A DNA stretch of 64,000 nucleotides from Kitasatospora aureofaciens. GTDB taxonomy: Bacteria; Actinomycetota; Actinomycetes; Streptomycetales; Streptomycetaceae. Location: positions 225,725-289,724 of the forward strand of contig JODU01000006.1 in NCBI GenBank assembly GCA_000720845.1. The letters run 5' to 3'. The notes beneath the pieces are model-generated. The model was not told where the DNA came from. It saw only the letters and a list, made by a program, of their open reading frames with translations, and made no database searches. Position 1 is the stretch's first letter. Every line of letters starts with the position of its first letter. Both the position numbers and the translations under genes were made by a program. Positions 1 through 8,449 of this stretch are shown here, one piece after another.

Positions 1-190
1 CCAGTCCCACCACGCCGAACGTGCCGTCTCTGACGCCCTTGATCGTCAGGTAGGCACCGGCGTCGCCACCGGGGTCGGCCGGGACGCCGTAACCGGCGGC
101 GGACGGGCCGGGCTGGAACAGGAAGCGGTACCCGAGGAACAGGCAGAACAGGTTGAGCACGATGGCCAGGGTGTACGCGGCGACGGTCAC
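1..190 (-). CDS. DUF4267 family small membrane protein (C-terminus outside window)
   Basis: The visible N-terminal 63 residues begin at GTG (188-190), preceded by AAGGAG at 195-200, and open with a hydrophobic helix (residues about 4-20), followed by a GYRFLFQPGPSAAGYGVP stretch and a DAGAYLTIKGVRDGTFG stretch. These two blocks are typical of DUF4267, a family of small four-helix membrane proteins of unknown function. The gene runs off the left edge, so its length and C-terminus cannot be judged. It is divergent from a TetR-type gene, with palindromic sites in the short intergenic region, so it is the likely repression target. Function is unknown. Confidence 0.75.
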   Translation of the reverse strand, partial: MTVAAYTLAIVLNLFCLFLGYRFLFQPGPSAAGYGVPADPGGDAGAYLTIKGVRDGTFGVVGL

Positions 191-202
191 GACGACTCCT
201 TG

Positions 203-265
203 CTAGCAGCGCTAGGGACAGGAATGACGCTAGCAGAGCATCGGCAGGATGGCTAGCGTTGCTAG
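203..265. promoter_or_regulatory. Putative TetR operators, two CTAGC-N3-GCTAG palindromes
   Basis: Two perfect 13-bp palindromes with the same arms (CTAGC, GCTAG) and a 3-base spacer lie at 203-215 (spacer AGC) and 253-265 (spacer GTT). A half site CTAGC lies between them at 230-234. They fill the divergent spacer between the DUF4267 gene and the TetR gene, one close to each start codon. CTAG is rare in high-G+C actinobacterial DNA, so three occurrences here are unlikely to be chance. Inference: autoregulation and repression of the divergent gene by the neighbouring TetR protein. Confidence 0.6.
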
Positions 266-275
266 AATCGCGGTC

Positions 276-866
276 ATGACGATCCAGACGCGCCGGGAGC
301 GCGAACGAGCGGAACGCGAGCGGCTGATCGTGACGGCCGCGCGGGACCTGGCCGAGGCAGAGGGCTGGGACGCGGTCACCACCCGCCGGCTGGCCGCCGA
401 GATCGAGTACAGCCAGCCGGTCCTGTACAGCCACTTCAAGGGCAAGGGCGCGATCATGGCGGCGGTCGCGGTACGGGGCTGCGAGGAGCTGGCGGCGGAC
501 CTGCGGGCGTCGGCCGCGGCGGCCGGGGGCGCGCACGGGAGGTCGGCGGCGGTCGGCCGGGCGTACACGGACTTCGGACGGCGTCGGCCCGCGCTCTACG
601 ACGCGATGTTCACGCACCTGGTGGACCTGCCGTTCGCCACGCCCGAGGCCCCGGCACCGCTCCAGGAGGCGTTCGGCGAACTGCTGTGCGCCGTGGAACC
701 CTTCGTGGCCGAGGGCGAGGACCCGGCGCTGCTCACGGAGACGTTCTGGGCGGGTCTGCACGGACTGGTGACCCTGACGCGCAGCGGCCGACTGCCCCAG
801 GAGGCCCACGACCACCGGCTCGCCCTGCTGATCGACCGGTTCGCACCACAGACCGGGACAGGCTGA
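276..866 (+). CDS. TetR/AcrR family transcriptional regulator
   Basis: A 196-residue protein with an N-terminal TetR helix-turn-helix (about residues 15-60: LIVTAARDLAEAEGWDAVTTRRLAAE, then YSQPVLYSHFKGKGAI) and a ligand-binding C-terminal half ending in a WAGLHGLVTLTRSG segment typical of the family. An in-frame ATG at 249 exists, but that start would place the 253-265 palindrome inside the gene, so ATG 276 is preferred. No clear Shine-Dalgarno sequence precedes either, so leaderless translation is possible. It is divergent from the DUF4267 gene and probably controls it and itself. The ligand is unknown. Confidence 0.85.
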   Translation: MTIQTRRERERAERERLIVTAARDLAEAEGWDAVTTRRLAAEIEYSQPVLYSHFKGKGAIMAAVAVRGCEELAADLRASAAAAGGAHGRSAAVGRAYTDFGRRRPALYDAMFTHLVDLPFATPEAPAPLQEAFGELLCAVEPFVAEGEDPALLTETFWAGLHGLVTLTRSGRLPQEAHDHRLALLIDRFAPQTGTG

Positions 867-890
867 GCAGACAACACAACACGGGTCGAC

Positions 891-924
891 GGCGTGCCGC
901 GGTCGGCGGCGTGCCGCGGTCGGC
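891..924. repeat. Two tandem 17-bp direct repeats
   Basis: The 17-bp unit GGCGTGCCGCGGTCGGC occurs twice head to tail (891-907 and 908-924), followed by a run of G. It lies in the short convergent gap between the TetR gene and the GGDEF-EAL gene. No function is evident. It may be a replication-slippage duplication or part of the 3' untranslated end. Confidence 0.6.
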
Positions 925-940
925 GGGGGGGGTGGTCAGG

Positions 941-3169
941 TCACTCGTCGCTCGCTGCCGCGGGCAGTGCGGCGGCGGCTCGGACCCAGCCGCGGGAGCC
1001 GCGGGCGAGCAGCCAGGCGGTGGTCTCCTCCGGCGGCATCGCGGCGGCGACCAGCCAGCCCTGTACGGCGTCGCAGCCGAGGTCCCGCAGACGCTCCCAG
1101 GTCTCGTCGTCCTCCACGCCCTCGGCGACGACGAGCAGGCCGAGCGAGTGGGCGAGGTCGACGGTGCAGCGCACGATCTCGGCGTCCTCGTTGTCGATGG
1201 CCAGCCGGGCCACGAACGAGCGGTCGATCTTCAGCTCGCTGACGGGGAGCCTGCGCAGGTGGACGAGGGAGGAGTAGCCGGTGCCGAAGTCGTCCAGGGA
1301 CATCTTGACGCCGTGTCCGGTCAGCGCGTTGAGGGTGTCGGCCGCACGCTGCGGGTCCTCCAGGAGGACGTGCTCGGTGATCTCGAGTTGGAGCGCTCCC
1401 GCGGGGACGCCGTGCCGGGCGAGCCGGGCGGCCACCGAGCCCGCGAAGCCGGGGGTGTGGACGTCGCGGGGCGAGACGTTGACCGCGACCGGCACGAACA
1501 GCCCCTGGGCACGCCACCGGGCGACCTGGCCCAGCGCCGTCTCCAGTACGTACTCGGTGAGGTGGGGCATCAGCCCGGAGGACTCGGCGATGGCTATGAA
1601 CTCGTCCGGCGGCACCTTGCCCCGCTCGGGGTGCACCCAGCGCACCAGGGCCTCCAGGCCCGCCACCTGCCCGTCGAAGCGGACCTTGGGCTGGTAGTGC
1701 AGCTGGACCTCGTGGGCGTCCAGGGCCCGGCGCAGGTCGCCGAGGAGGCCGAGCCGGTCGGGGGTGTTGGAGTCCCGCTTGGACTCGTAGACCTCCACGC
1801 CGGTGCGGTCCCGCTTCGCCTGGTACATCGCCACGTCGGCGCGGCGCAGCAGGCCCTCGGCGTCCAGCGCGTGGTCGGGGAAGACGGCGACGCCGGCGCT
1901 GGCCTCCAGGACCAGGGTGAGCCCGTCCAGGTCCATCGGGGAACTCAGCTCGGCCACCAGGCCCCGGGCGATCCGGGTCGCCGACGTGGTGGAGTCGGCG
2001 ACGGGCAGTAAGACGGCGAACTCGTCACCGCCGAGCCGCGCGGCCTCCGCCCCGCGCGGCAGGGCCTGCCGCAGCCGGTCGGCGGTCTGGAGCAGCAGCC
2101 GGTCGCCGGCGAGGTGCCCGAGCGTGTCGTTGACCGACCGGAAACGGTCGAGGTCGATCAGCATCAGGGCGGCGCGGGCGCCGATGCGCTCGGCGTCGTC
2201 CAGCGCGGTCCAGGTGCGCTCCAGAAGCCACTGCCGGTTGGGCAGGCCGGTGAGCGGGTCGCGCAGCTGCTCCTCGGCGCGGGCGCGGGCGATCCACAGT
2301 GTGGAGTCGAGGGCGATGAGCGGGATGGCGAACAGCGGCAGCAGCAGCGGCTTGGCGACGGCGACGACGCAGATCAGCGGGGCGATGCCGAGCAGGGCGA
2401 TGGCGAGCAGACCGTGTCTGACCAGGGCGGTGCGGGCGACGGTGGGCAGGCCGGGGCGCGGGGTCTGGAGGTACCACAGCTGGGTGCGGGTGACGGCGAG
2501 GTAGGCGACGGCGACCAGCACCACCTCGAGAACCGCGTACAGCCCCCAGGTGTCGGGGTCCCAGGGGTGCTCCACGGACGGGACGGAGCCGCAGACGCCG
2601 AGGAGCAGGGCACCCGCGGCGATGCCGAGGATGTCCACCGCGCCGTGCAGGACGCCCTGCCGCCAGCGGCCCCGGCGGGCTATGCCGACCAGCACGACGA
2701 CGGTGAGGCTGACCATGCCGGCCGGAATCCAGCCGTACAGCAGCAGGACAGCGAGGGTGAGGGCGGCGCCCGAGCCGGTGCCGCCCCACCAGCGGGAGCG
2801 GCCGAGCATGACCAGGTGGCCGACGACGATGCCGGCCAGCACGGCCAGGGACCAGCCGACGGTGCCGGCCGGGAAGAGGGCGTGTCCGTCGCTGAACGCC
2901 CGGTAGAAACCGGCGCCCAGGACGAAGGCGGCGGTCGCGACGATCGCCGCGGGCAACGCGGGCCAGGACAGGTGCCGTTCACTGTCCGGGTCGGCCGCGC
3001 CGTGGAGGTGGCCGGGGGCGCGGCCGGCGGCCTGCGGCACGCGGGTGCCCGTCGCGGGATGCGGGACGCCACCATCGCGTTGCCCGAGCCACCGGCTCAC
3101 GTGCCACGCGTCCACCATGCGACGCAGGCTCAGCCGTGAGCCCGCGGCGGCGCTCTCGGTCGGTTCCAT
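941..3169 (-). CDS. rmdB: Membrane GGDEF-EAL cyclic di-GMP protein, RmdB-like
   Basis: A 742-residue protein with an N-terminal region of several hydrophobic helices (about residues 60-300), a GGDEF domain with an intact GGDEF signature at residues 380-384, and an EAL domain whose EAL motif (506-508), NVSP, EITE, DDFGTGYSSL, ELKID and AEGVE motifs are all present. Both synthesis and hydrolysis of c-di-GMP are therefore possible. S. coelicolor RmdB (SCO5495, next to ligA) has this architecture and is known as a phosphodiesterase affecting colony development; assignment rests on architecture and position. ATG 3169 is chosen because GAGGGA lies just upstream, whereas an open frame extending to 3394 adds only low-complexity residues. 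Confidence 0.8.
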   Translation of the reverse strand: MEPTESAAAGSRLSLRRMVDAWHVSRWLGQRDGGVPHPATGTRVPQAAGRAPGHLHGAADPDSERHLSWPALPAAIVATAAFVLGAGFYRAFSDGHALFPAGTVGWSLAVLAGIVVGHLVMLGRSRWWGGTGSGAALTLAVLLLYGWIPAGMVSLTVVVLVGIARRGRWRQGVLHGAVDILGIAAGALLLGVCGSVPSVEHPWDPDTWGLYAVLEVVLVAVAYLAVTRTQLWYLQTPRPGLPTVARTALVRHGLLAIALLGIAPLICVVAVAKPLLLPLFAIPLIALDSTLWIARARAEEQLRDPLTGLPNRQWLLERTWTALDDAERIGARAALMLIDLDRFRSVNDTLGHLAGDRLLLQTADRLRQALPRGAEAARLGGDEFAVLLPVADSTTSATRIARGLVAELSSPMDLDGLTLVLEASAGVAVFPDHALDAEGLLRRADVAMYQAKRDRTGVEVYESKRDSNTPDRLGLLGDLRRALDAHEVQLHYQPKVRFDGQVAGLEALVRWVHPERGKVPPDEFIAIAESSGLMPHLTEYVLETALGQVARWRAQGLFVPVAVNVSPRDVHTPGFAGSVAARLARHGVPAGALQLEITEHVLLEDPQRAADTLNALTGHGVKMSLDDFGTGYSSLVHLRRLPVSELKIDRSFVARLAIDNEDAEIVRCTVDLAHSLGLLVVAEGVEDDETWERLRDLGCDAVQGWLVAAAMPPEETTAWLLARGSRGWVRAAAALPAAASDE

Positions 3170-3426
3170 TCCCGTCCCTCTCACAGCCGGCGGTGCCCAC
3201 GCCACGCGGCCCCCGCCTCGACCACCTTCAACGGCTCCGCCTTGGAGACCCCTCCCCCTGTCGCTCGGGGCAGGGGGGTGCCCCGACCGCAGCTGGGCAC
3301 GGCGGGCGCACACCTCAACAGTAGGCCGCGGAAGGCTTCCAGGGGCACTGGTCGTCGACGGTTGCCCGAATGCCACCCGGCCACCCGTATGCATCTGATA
3401 TGCGCCGATCGGGTGGCCTTCAACCG

Positions 3427-5634
3427 CTATTCCTCAGCCGAAAGCGCGACGTCCGCCGCCGCTTCGGGTCCTTGTTCGAGCAGAACGGCGAAACCGTCCT
3501 CGTTCAGAACCGGCACTTTCAGCTGCATCGCCTTGTCGTACTTCGAACCGGGGTTGTCACCGACCACCACGAACGACGTCTTCTTGGACACCGAACCGGT
3601 CACTTTGGCGCCCCGGCTCTGCAGGGCGTCCTTGGCGCCGTCCCGGGTGAAGTTCTCCAGGGTGCCGGTGACGACGACGGTGAGTCCTTCGAGCGGGCGC
3701 GGTCCCTCGTCCTCCCCCGTCGAGCGGTCCTCCAGGGGGACTCCGGCCGCTTTCCACTTGCGCACGATCTCGCGGTGCCAGTCCACGGCGAACCACTCCT
3801 TGACGGCGGCGGCGATGGTGCCGCCCACGCCGTCCGTGCTCGCCAGCTCCTCCTCGGTGGCCTGCTCGATGCGGTCGATGGAGCGGAACTCCCGGGCGAG
3901 TGCCTGGGCGGCGACCGGCCCGACGTACCGGATGGAGAGGCCGTTGATGAAGCGGGCCAGCGGGCGGGTCTTGGCCTCCTCGATGTGCTGGAGCAGCGCG
4001 AGGGTGTTCTTCTTCGGCTCGCCCTCCTTGTTGGCGAAGACCGTGGCGATCTTCTCCTCGCCGGTCTTGGGGTCGCGCTTGGGCAGCCCGCTGTCGGGGT
4101 CGAGGACGTACGCCTTGATGGGCAGCAGCTTCTCGACGGTGAGGTCGAAGAGGTCGCCCTCGTCCACCAGCGGTGGCTCGGACGGCTCCAGCGGCCCGGT
4201 GAGCGCCGCCGCCACGACCCCGCCGAAGTGCTCGATGTCCAGGCACTCCCGGCCCGCGAGATAGGCGACCCGCTCGCGCAACTGGGCCGGGCAGGCGCGG
4301 GCGTTGGGGCAACGGAGGTCGATGTCGCCCTCCTTCATCGCCTTGAGCGGCGTCCCGCACTCGGGGCACTTCGCCGGCATCACGAACTCCCGCTCGCTGC
4401 CGTCCCTGAGGTCGGCCACCGGTCCGAGGATCTCCGGGATCACGTCACCGGCCTTGCGCAGCACCACGGTGTCGCCGATGAGCACCCCCTTGGCCTTGAC
4501 GACCTCCTGGTTGTGCAGCGTGGCGAACTCCACCTCGCTGCCGGCCACCGTCACCGGCTCGACCTGCGCGTACGGCGTGACCCGGCCGGTGCGGCCGACG
4601 CCCACCTTGATGTCGACGAGCTTGGTGTTGACCTCCTCCGGCGCGTACTTGTAGGCGATGGCCCAGCGGGGTGCGCGGGCCGTGGAGCCGAGGCGGCCCT
4701 GGAGGCGGATCTCGTCCAGCTTGACGACGACGCCGTCGATCTCGTGCGCGACGGAGTGCCGGTTCTCGCCGTAGTGGGCGATGAAGTCCCGCACCCCGTC
4801 CAGGCCGTCGACCACCCGGTTGTGCGGGGAGGTGGGCAGGCCCCAGGTCTTCAGCAGGTCGTACGCCTGGGAGAGGCGGGTCATGCCCGAGTAGCCCTCC
4901 AGGATGCCGATGCCGTGGACCACCATGTGCAGCGGGCGGGAGGCGGTGACGCGTGGGTCCTTCTGGCGCAGCGAACCGGCCGCGGCGTTGCGCGCGTTGG
5001 CGAAGGGCTTGTCCCCCGCCTCGTTCAACCGGGCGTTGAGCTCCTGGAACTTCTCCATCGGGAAGTAGACCTCGCCCCGGATCTCCACGAGGTCGGGGAC
5101 CTTGTCGCCCGCCAGGCGCTCGGGGATCTCGGCGATGGTGCGGACGTTGGGCGTGATGTCCTCGCCGGTGCGGCCGTCACCGCGGGTGGCGGCGCGGACG
5201 AGGCGGCCGCGCTCGTAGGTGAGGTTGACGGCGAGTCCGTCGACCTTCAGCTCGCACAGGAGGTGGTACTCCTGCTCGCCCAGCTCCCGGGCGATGCGCT
5301 CGAACCAGGCGGCCAGCTCGTCGTCGTTGAAGGTGTTGTCCAGGGAGAGCATCCGCGTGGGGTGCTGCACGGCCGTGAACTCGGTCGCGTAGGCACCGGC
5401 GACCTTCTGGGTCGGGGACTGGGGGGTGCGCAGCTCCGGATGCCGCTCCTCCAGCTCCTCCAGGGTGCGCAGCAGCCGGTCGAACTCCGCGTCGCTGACG
5501 ACGGGCGCGTCGTTCACGTAGTACCGGAAGCGGTGCTCCTCGATCTGCTCGGCGAGCTGCGCGTGCCGCTCCCGCGCCTCGGCGGGCACGCTCGTCGTCT
5601 CCGCCTGCTTGTCGCCCTGCTTGTCGCCGGCCAC
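3427..5634 (-). CDS. ligA: NAD-dependent DNA ligase LigA
   Basis: A 735-residue bacterial LigA of normal length. It seals nicks in duplex DNA using NAD, acting in replication and repair. Visible features in order: Ia domain (about 15-80), adenylation domain with catalytic lysine K130 in CELKVDGLA, OB fold, a four-cysteine zinc finger (CPECG followed by CPNARACP, near residue 430), helix-hairpin-helix region and a C-terminal BRCT domain (about 645-720). It begins at GTG 5634, preceded by GGGAGGA. It lies 15 bases after the MetE-like gene on the same strand, so the two are probably co-transcribed. Confidence 0.97.
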   Translation of the reverse strand: MAGDKQGDKQAETTSVPAEARERHAQLAEQIEEHRFRYYVNDAPVVSDAEFDRLLRTLEELEERHPELRTPQSPTQKVAGAYATEFTAVQHPTRMLSLDNTFNDDELAAWFERIARELGEQEYHLLCELKVDGLAVNLTYERGRLVRAATRGDGRTGEDITPNVRTIAEIPERLAGDKVPDLVEIRGEVYFPMEKFQELNARLNEAGDKPFANARNAAAGSLRQKDPRVTASRPLHMVVHGIGILEGYSGMTRLSQAYDLLKTWGLPTSPHNRVVDGLDGVRDFIAHYGENRHSVAHEIDGVVVKLDEIRLQGRLGSTARAPRWAIAYKYAPEEVNTKLVDIKVGVGRTGRVTPYAQVEPVTVAGSEVEFATLHNQEVVKAKGVLIGDTVVLRKAGDVIPEILGPVADLRDGSEREFVMPAKCPECGTPLKAMKEGDIDLRCPNARACPAQLRERVAYLAGRECLDIEHFGGVVAAALTGPLEPSEPPLVDEGDLFDLTVEKLLPIKAYVLDPDSGLPKRDPKTGEEKIATVFANKEGEPKKNTLALLQHIEEAKTRPLARFINGLSIRYVGPVAAQALAREFRSIDRIEQATEEELASTDGVGGTIAAAVKEWFAVDWHREIVRKWKAAGVPLEDRSTGEDEGPRPLEGLTVVVTGTLENFTRDGAKDALQSRGAKVTGSVSKKTSFVVVGDNPGSKYDKAMQLKVPVLNEDGFAVLLEQGPEAAADVALSAEE

Positions 5635-5649
5635 CGTATGGTCCTCCCG

Positions 5650-6645
5650 TTACTCTGGGTTGTCCGCGAGAGATCTTGCCGCCCGGACGCAGTGGGCGAG
5701 CGCGCGCCGGGCGTAGTCCGGGGAGGCACCCGCGAGTCCGCACGCCGGAGTGACGGTGACCGCCTCCGCGAGCAGCTCCGGACGCAGCCCCAGCCTGCGC
5801 CACAGCGTTCTGACACCCATGACGCTACCGGCCGGGTCTGACAATGCGGTGTCCGTGCCCGGCACGACACCGGTGAACAGCCGGGTGCCGCCCTCGACGG
5901 CCTCACCGATCGCGTCGTCGTCACGCTCGGTGAGAAGCGAGAAGTCGAAGGAGACGCCCGCGACGCCCGCCCGCCGCAGCAGGGCGAACGGCACGTCCGG
6001 CGCGCAGGAGTGGACCACGACGGGGCCGTCGGCGTGCACCCCGGCGACCTCGCGCAGTGTCGCCTCCACGACCTGGCGGTCGACGGCGCGGTGGGTGCGG
6101 TAGCCGCTCGCGCTGCGCACCTGTCCGCGCAGGACGGCGGTGAGGGAGGGTTCGTCGAGCTGGAGGACGACGCGGGCACCCGGCACCCGGCGCCGTACCT
6201 CGGCCAGGTGCAGGCGCACGCCCTCGGCGAGCGAGGCGGCGAGGTCGCGACAGGCGCCGGGGTCGGACAGGACCGCCTCGCCGTTGCGCAGTTCCAGGGC
6301 GGCGGCGAGCGTCCACGGGCCGACGGCCTGGACCTTGAGCGGCCCCTCGTAGTCCTGGGTGAACTCCTCCAGGGCGTCCAGGTCCTCCCGGAGCCAGCCC
6401 CGGGCCCGCTTGGTGTCCCGGCCGGGCCGGTCGCCGAGCCGCCAGCCGCTGGGCTCCACGCGCGCGTACAGCTCGACGAGCATCCCGGCGGTGCGGCCGA
6501 TCATGTCGGCGCCGGGGCCTCGGGCGGGCAGCTCGGGGAGGAAGGGGAAGTCCTCGAAGCTGCCGGTGGCGGTCCTGGCGGCCTCCCGGGCGTCCTGGCC
6601 CGGAAGGCTGCCGATGCCGGTGGCGGGGGCGAAGGTGTCGTTCAC
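5650..6645 (-). CDS. Short MetE-like (cobalamin-independent methionine synthase C-domain) protein
   Basis: A 331-residue protein resembling only the catalytic C-terminal barrel of MetE; full MetE is about 750 residues. It has the N-terminal GIGSLPG turn, a QLDEPSL strand and a VVHSCAPD segment whose His and Cys fit the HxC zinc ligands of MetE, and a TPACGLAGAS segment near the C-terminus that fits the last zinc cysteine. The family's true substrate in actinobacteria is not settled; methyl transfer to homocysteine from an unidentified donor is an inference. Start ATG 6645. It is directly upstream of ligA. Confidence 0.75.
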   Translation of the reverse strand: MNDTFAPATGIGSLPGQDAREAARTATGSFEDFPFLPELPARGPGADMIGRTAGMLVELYARVEPSGWRLGDRPGRDTKRARGWLREDLDALEEFTQDYEGPLKVQAVGPWTLAAALELRNGEAVLSDPGACRDLAASLAEGVRLHLAEVRRRVPGARVVLQLDEPSLTAVLRGQVRSASGYRTHRAVDRQVVEATLREVAGVHADGPVVVHSCAPDVPFALLRRAGVAGVSFDFSLLTERDDDAIGEAVEGGTRLFTGVVPGTDTALSDPAGSVMGVRTLWRRLGLRPELLAEAVTVTPACGLAGASPDYARRALAHCVRAARSLADNPE

Positions 6646-6660
6646 GGGGCAAGCCTACGC

Positions 6661-6696
6661 AGGGGCGCGGGGCCGGAATTCGCCCCCGCCGCCCCT
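6661..6696 (-). terminator. Hairpin between SDR and MetE-like genes
   Basis: An inverted repeat pairs AGGGGCGCGGGG (6661-6672) with a right arm at 6681-6696 over 12 bp with one bulged base. It lies in the 64-bp gap between two genes on the minus strand (SDR ending at 6710 and the MetE-like gene starting at 6645). There is no U-tract, as is usual for Streptomyces terminators. Confidence 0.5.
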
Positions 6697-6709
6697 CGCG
6701 AGAGGTCGC

Positions 6710-7399
6710 TCACCGTCCCGGGCGCACCGTCAGGTCGTTGACCTCCGCGTCCCTCGGGAGGTCCAGGGCCATCAGGATCGTCGTGGCGACGGACTCGGGG
6801 TCGATCCACTGCGCCGGGTCGTACTCCTTGCCCTCCTGCTGGTGGACCTTGGCCTGCATGGGGCTGGCGGTGCGGCCGGGGTAGACGGAGGTGACGCGGA
6901 CGCCGTTCGCGCGCTCCTCCTGGCGCAGGGCGTCGGCCAGGGCCTTCAGGCCGTGCTTGGAGGCGCCGTACGCGGCCCAGCCCGCGTGGGCGTTGAGACC
7001 GGAGCCGGAGTTGACGAAGAGCACCTGGCCCTTGGCGACGCGGATCTGGGGCAGCAGGAGACGGGTCAGCTCGGCGGGGGCGACCAGGTTGACGTTCAGC
7101 TGGTTGAGCCAGGTCTTCGGGGTGAGGTCGCCGACCGGGCCGAGGTCGACGACCCCGGCGATGTGGAGCAGCGAGTCCACCCGGTCGGGCAGGCTCTGGT
7201 GGGAGAGGGCCCAGGACAGCTTGCCCGGCTCCGCGAGGTCCCCGACCAGGGTCTTCGCACCCGGGAGCGCGGCGGCCAGTTCCTTGGCGCGGCCCGCGTC
7301 GCGCGCGTGGAGCACGATCTCGTCGCCGCGTTCGTGCAGCCGGCGGGCGACGGCCGCGCCGATGCCGGAGCCCGCTCCGGTGATCACATGTGTAGCCAT
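6710..7399 (-). CDS. Short-chain dehydrogenase/reductase
   Basis: A 229-residue classical SDR. The cofactor motif TGAGSGIG is at residues 7-14, and the basic residues soon after the second strand (HARDAGRAK) suggest NADPH. The catalytic Tyr144 and Lys148 sit in WAAYGASK, with a serine near residue 131-133. The substrate is not recognisable. Starts at ATG 7399, 49 bases downstream of the LOG-family gene on the same strand. Confidence 0.9.
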   Translation of the reverse strand: MATHVITGAGSGIGAAVARRLHERGDEIVLHARDAGRAKELAAALPGAKTLVGDLAEPGKLSWALSHQSLPDRVDSLLHIAGVVDLGPVGDLTPKTWLNQLNVNLVAPAELTRLLLPQIRVAKGQVLFVNSGSGLNAHAGWAAYGASKHGLKALADALRQEERANGVRVTSVYPGRTASPMQAKVHQQEGKEYDPAQWIDPESVATTILMALDLPRDAEVNDLTVRPGR

Positions 7400-7448
7400 G
7401 CCGCCATGCTCGCATCAGCCGGGCGGCGCCCGGAGCCCACCCGGCGCC

Positions 7449-7988
7449 CTACTCGATGCCCTGGCTCTCCTCCAGGTAGGCGAGCGCGCCGACCGGCTCC
7501 TCGGCGAAGAACACCAGCTCGGTGAGGGGGCGGGGCAGGAAACCCTCGTCCTCCATGCGGCGGAACTGCTCCCTGAGGCCGTCGTAGAAGCCCGCGGTGT
7601 TGAGCAGGACGACCGGCTTGTCGGTGTGCCCGTGCTTCTTCAGCTCCAGGATCTCGGTGGCCTCGTCGAGCGTGCCGGTGCCGCCCACCATGATGACCAC
7701 GGCGTCGGCCTTCTCCAGCAGCAGCCGCTTGCGCTCGGCCAGGTCCTTGGCGATCACCATCTCGTCGGCGCCCTCGCGCGCCTTGGCCGCCAGGAAGTCC
7801 ACCGAGACCCCGAGCAGCCGTCCGCCGGCCTCCTGCACGCCGTCGGCGACGACCTTCATCAGACCGACGTCGGAGCCGCCCCAGACGAGGGTGTGCCGGC
7901 CCTTGCCGAGCAGTTCGGCGAACTCCTTGGCGGGGCCCGTGTAGCGCTCGTCGAGGTCGGCGGCGGAGAGGAAGACGCAGATGTTCAT
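7449..7988 (-). CDS. LOG family (TIGR00730) Rossmann-fold protein
   Basis: A 179-residue protein with the two LOG-family signatures: GGSDVGLMKVVADG in the first half and VGGTGTLDEATE in the second, the equivalent of PGGxGTxxE. The family includes cytokinin-activating nucleoside 5'-monophosphate phosphoribohydrolases; activity here is inferred. The first motif residue is V rather than the usual P. ATG 7988 (MNICVFL) is chosen over an open frame reaching 8111 because the extra residues run into the promoter region of the divergent DUF427 gene and look non-coding. Confidence 0.8.
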   Translation of the reverse strand: MNICVFLSAADLDERYTGPAKEFAELLGKGRHTLVWGGSDVGLMKVVADGVQEAGGRLLGVSVDFLAAKAREGADEMVIAKDLAERKRLLLEKADAVVIMVGGTGTLDEATEILELKKHGHTDKPVVLLNTAGFYDGLREQFRRMEDEGFLPRPLTELVFFAEEPVGALAYLEESQGIE

Positions 7989-8079
7989 GGCCTCCACCGT
8001 ACGGCCGGGCCCGGAGGGGAAGAACCCGGCCTCCGGGGACGCTGTAGTGACGAAGGCCACTGCCACCAGGAGGACGATC

Positions 8080-8412
8080 GTGACCAAGGGACTCAAGGGA
8101 CACCGCATCACCGTCGAACCGAGCGACCGGCACGTGCGCGTGGTGCACGGCGGGCAGGTGCTGGCGGAGAGCGACGGGGCGCTGGTGCTGCACGAGACGG
8201 GCTGTCCCGACCGGTACTACATCCCGCCCCGGGACGTACGCGTCGACCTGCTGACCCCGTCCGGCACGACCACCCACTGCCCCTTCAAGGGCGACGCCTC
8301 CTACTGGTCGCTGCCGGACGCGGCGGACCTGGTCTGGGCGTACCCGGACCCGAAGCCGGAGGTCGCGGAGATCAAGGACCACCTCTGTTTCTACGAAGTC
8401 GAGGTGTCCTGA
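8080..8412 (+). CDS. DUF427 domain protein
   Basis: A 110-residue protein with the DUF427 pattern: a short beta fold with HRITVEPSDRHVRV, LHETGCPDRYYIPPRDV, THCPFKGDASYWS and a C-terminal HLCFYEVEV strand. The family is small, soluble and of unknown function. It begins at GTG 8080 with an AGGAGG site at 8068-8073. It is divergent from the LOG-family gene (91-bp spacer) and is followed by an alpha/beta hydrolase 37 bases downstream, probably co-transcribed. Confidence 0.85.
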   Translation: MTKGLKGHRITVEPSDRHVRVVHGGQVLAESDGALVLHETGCPDRYYIPPRDVRVDLLTPSGTTTHCPFKGDASYWSLPDAADLVWAYPDPKPEVAEIKDHLCFYEVEVS

Positions 8413-8449
8413 GCGATGAATCCGGTGCCGTACGGCAGTCTGCACAGGC

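Noticed and set aside
3370..5841. An 823-codon open frame antisense to ligA
   Set aside because: LigA is complete on the other strand with its catalytic Lys, zinc finger and BRCT; the antisense frame reads as Val/Leu/Gly/Asp-rich complement.
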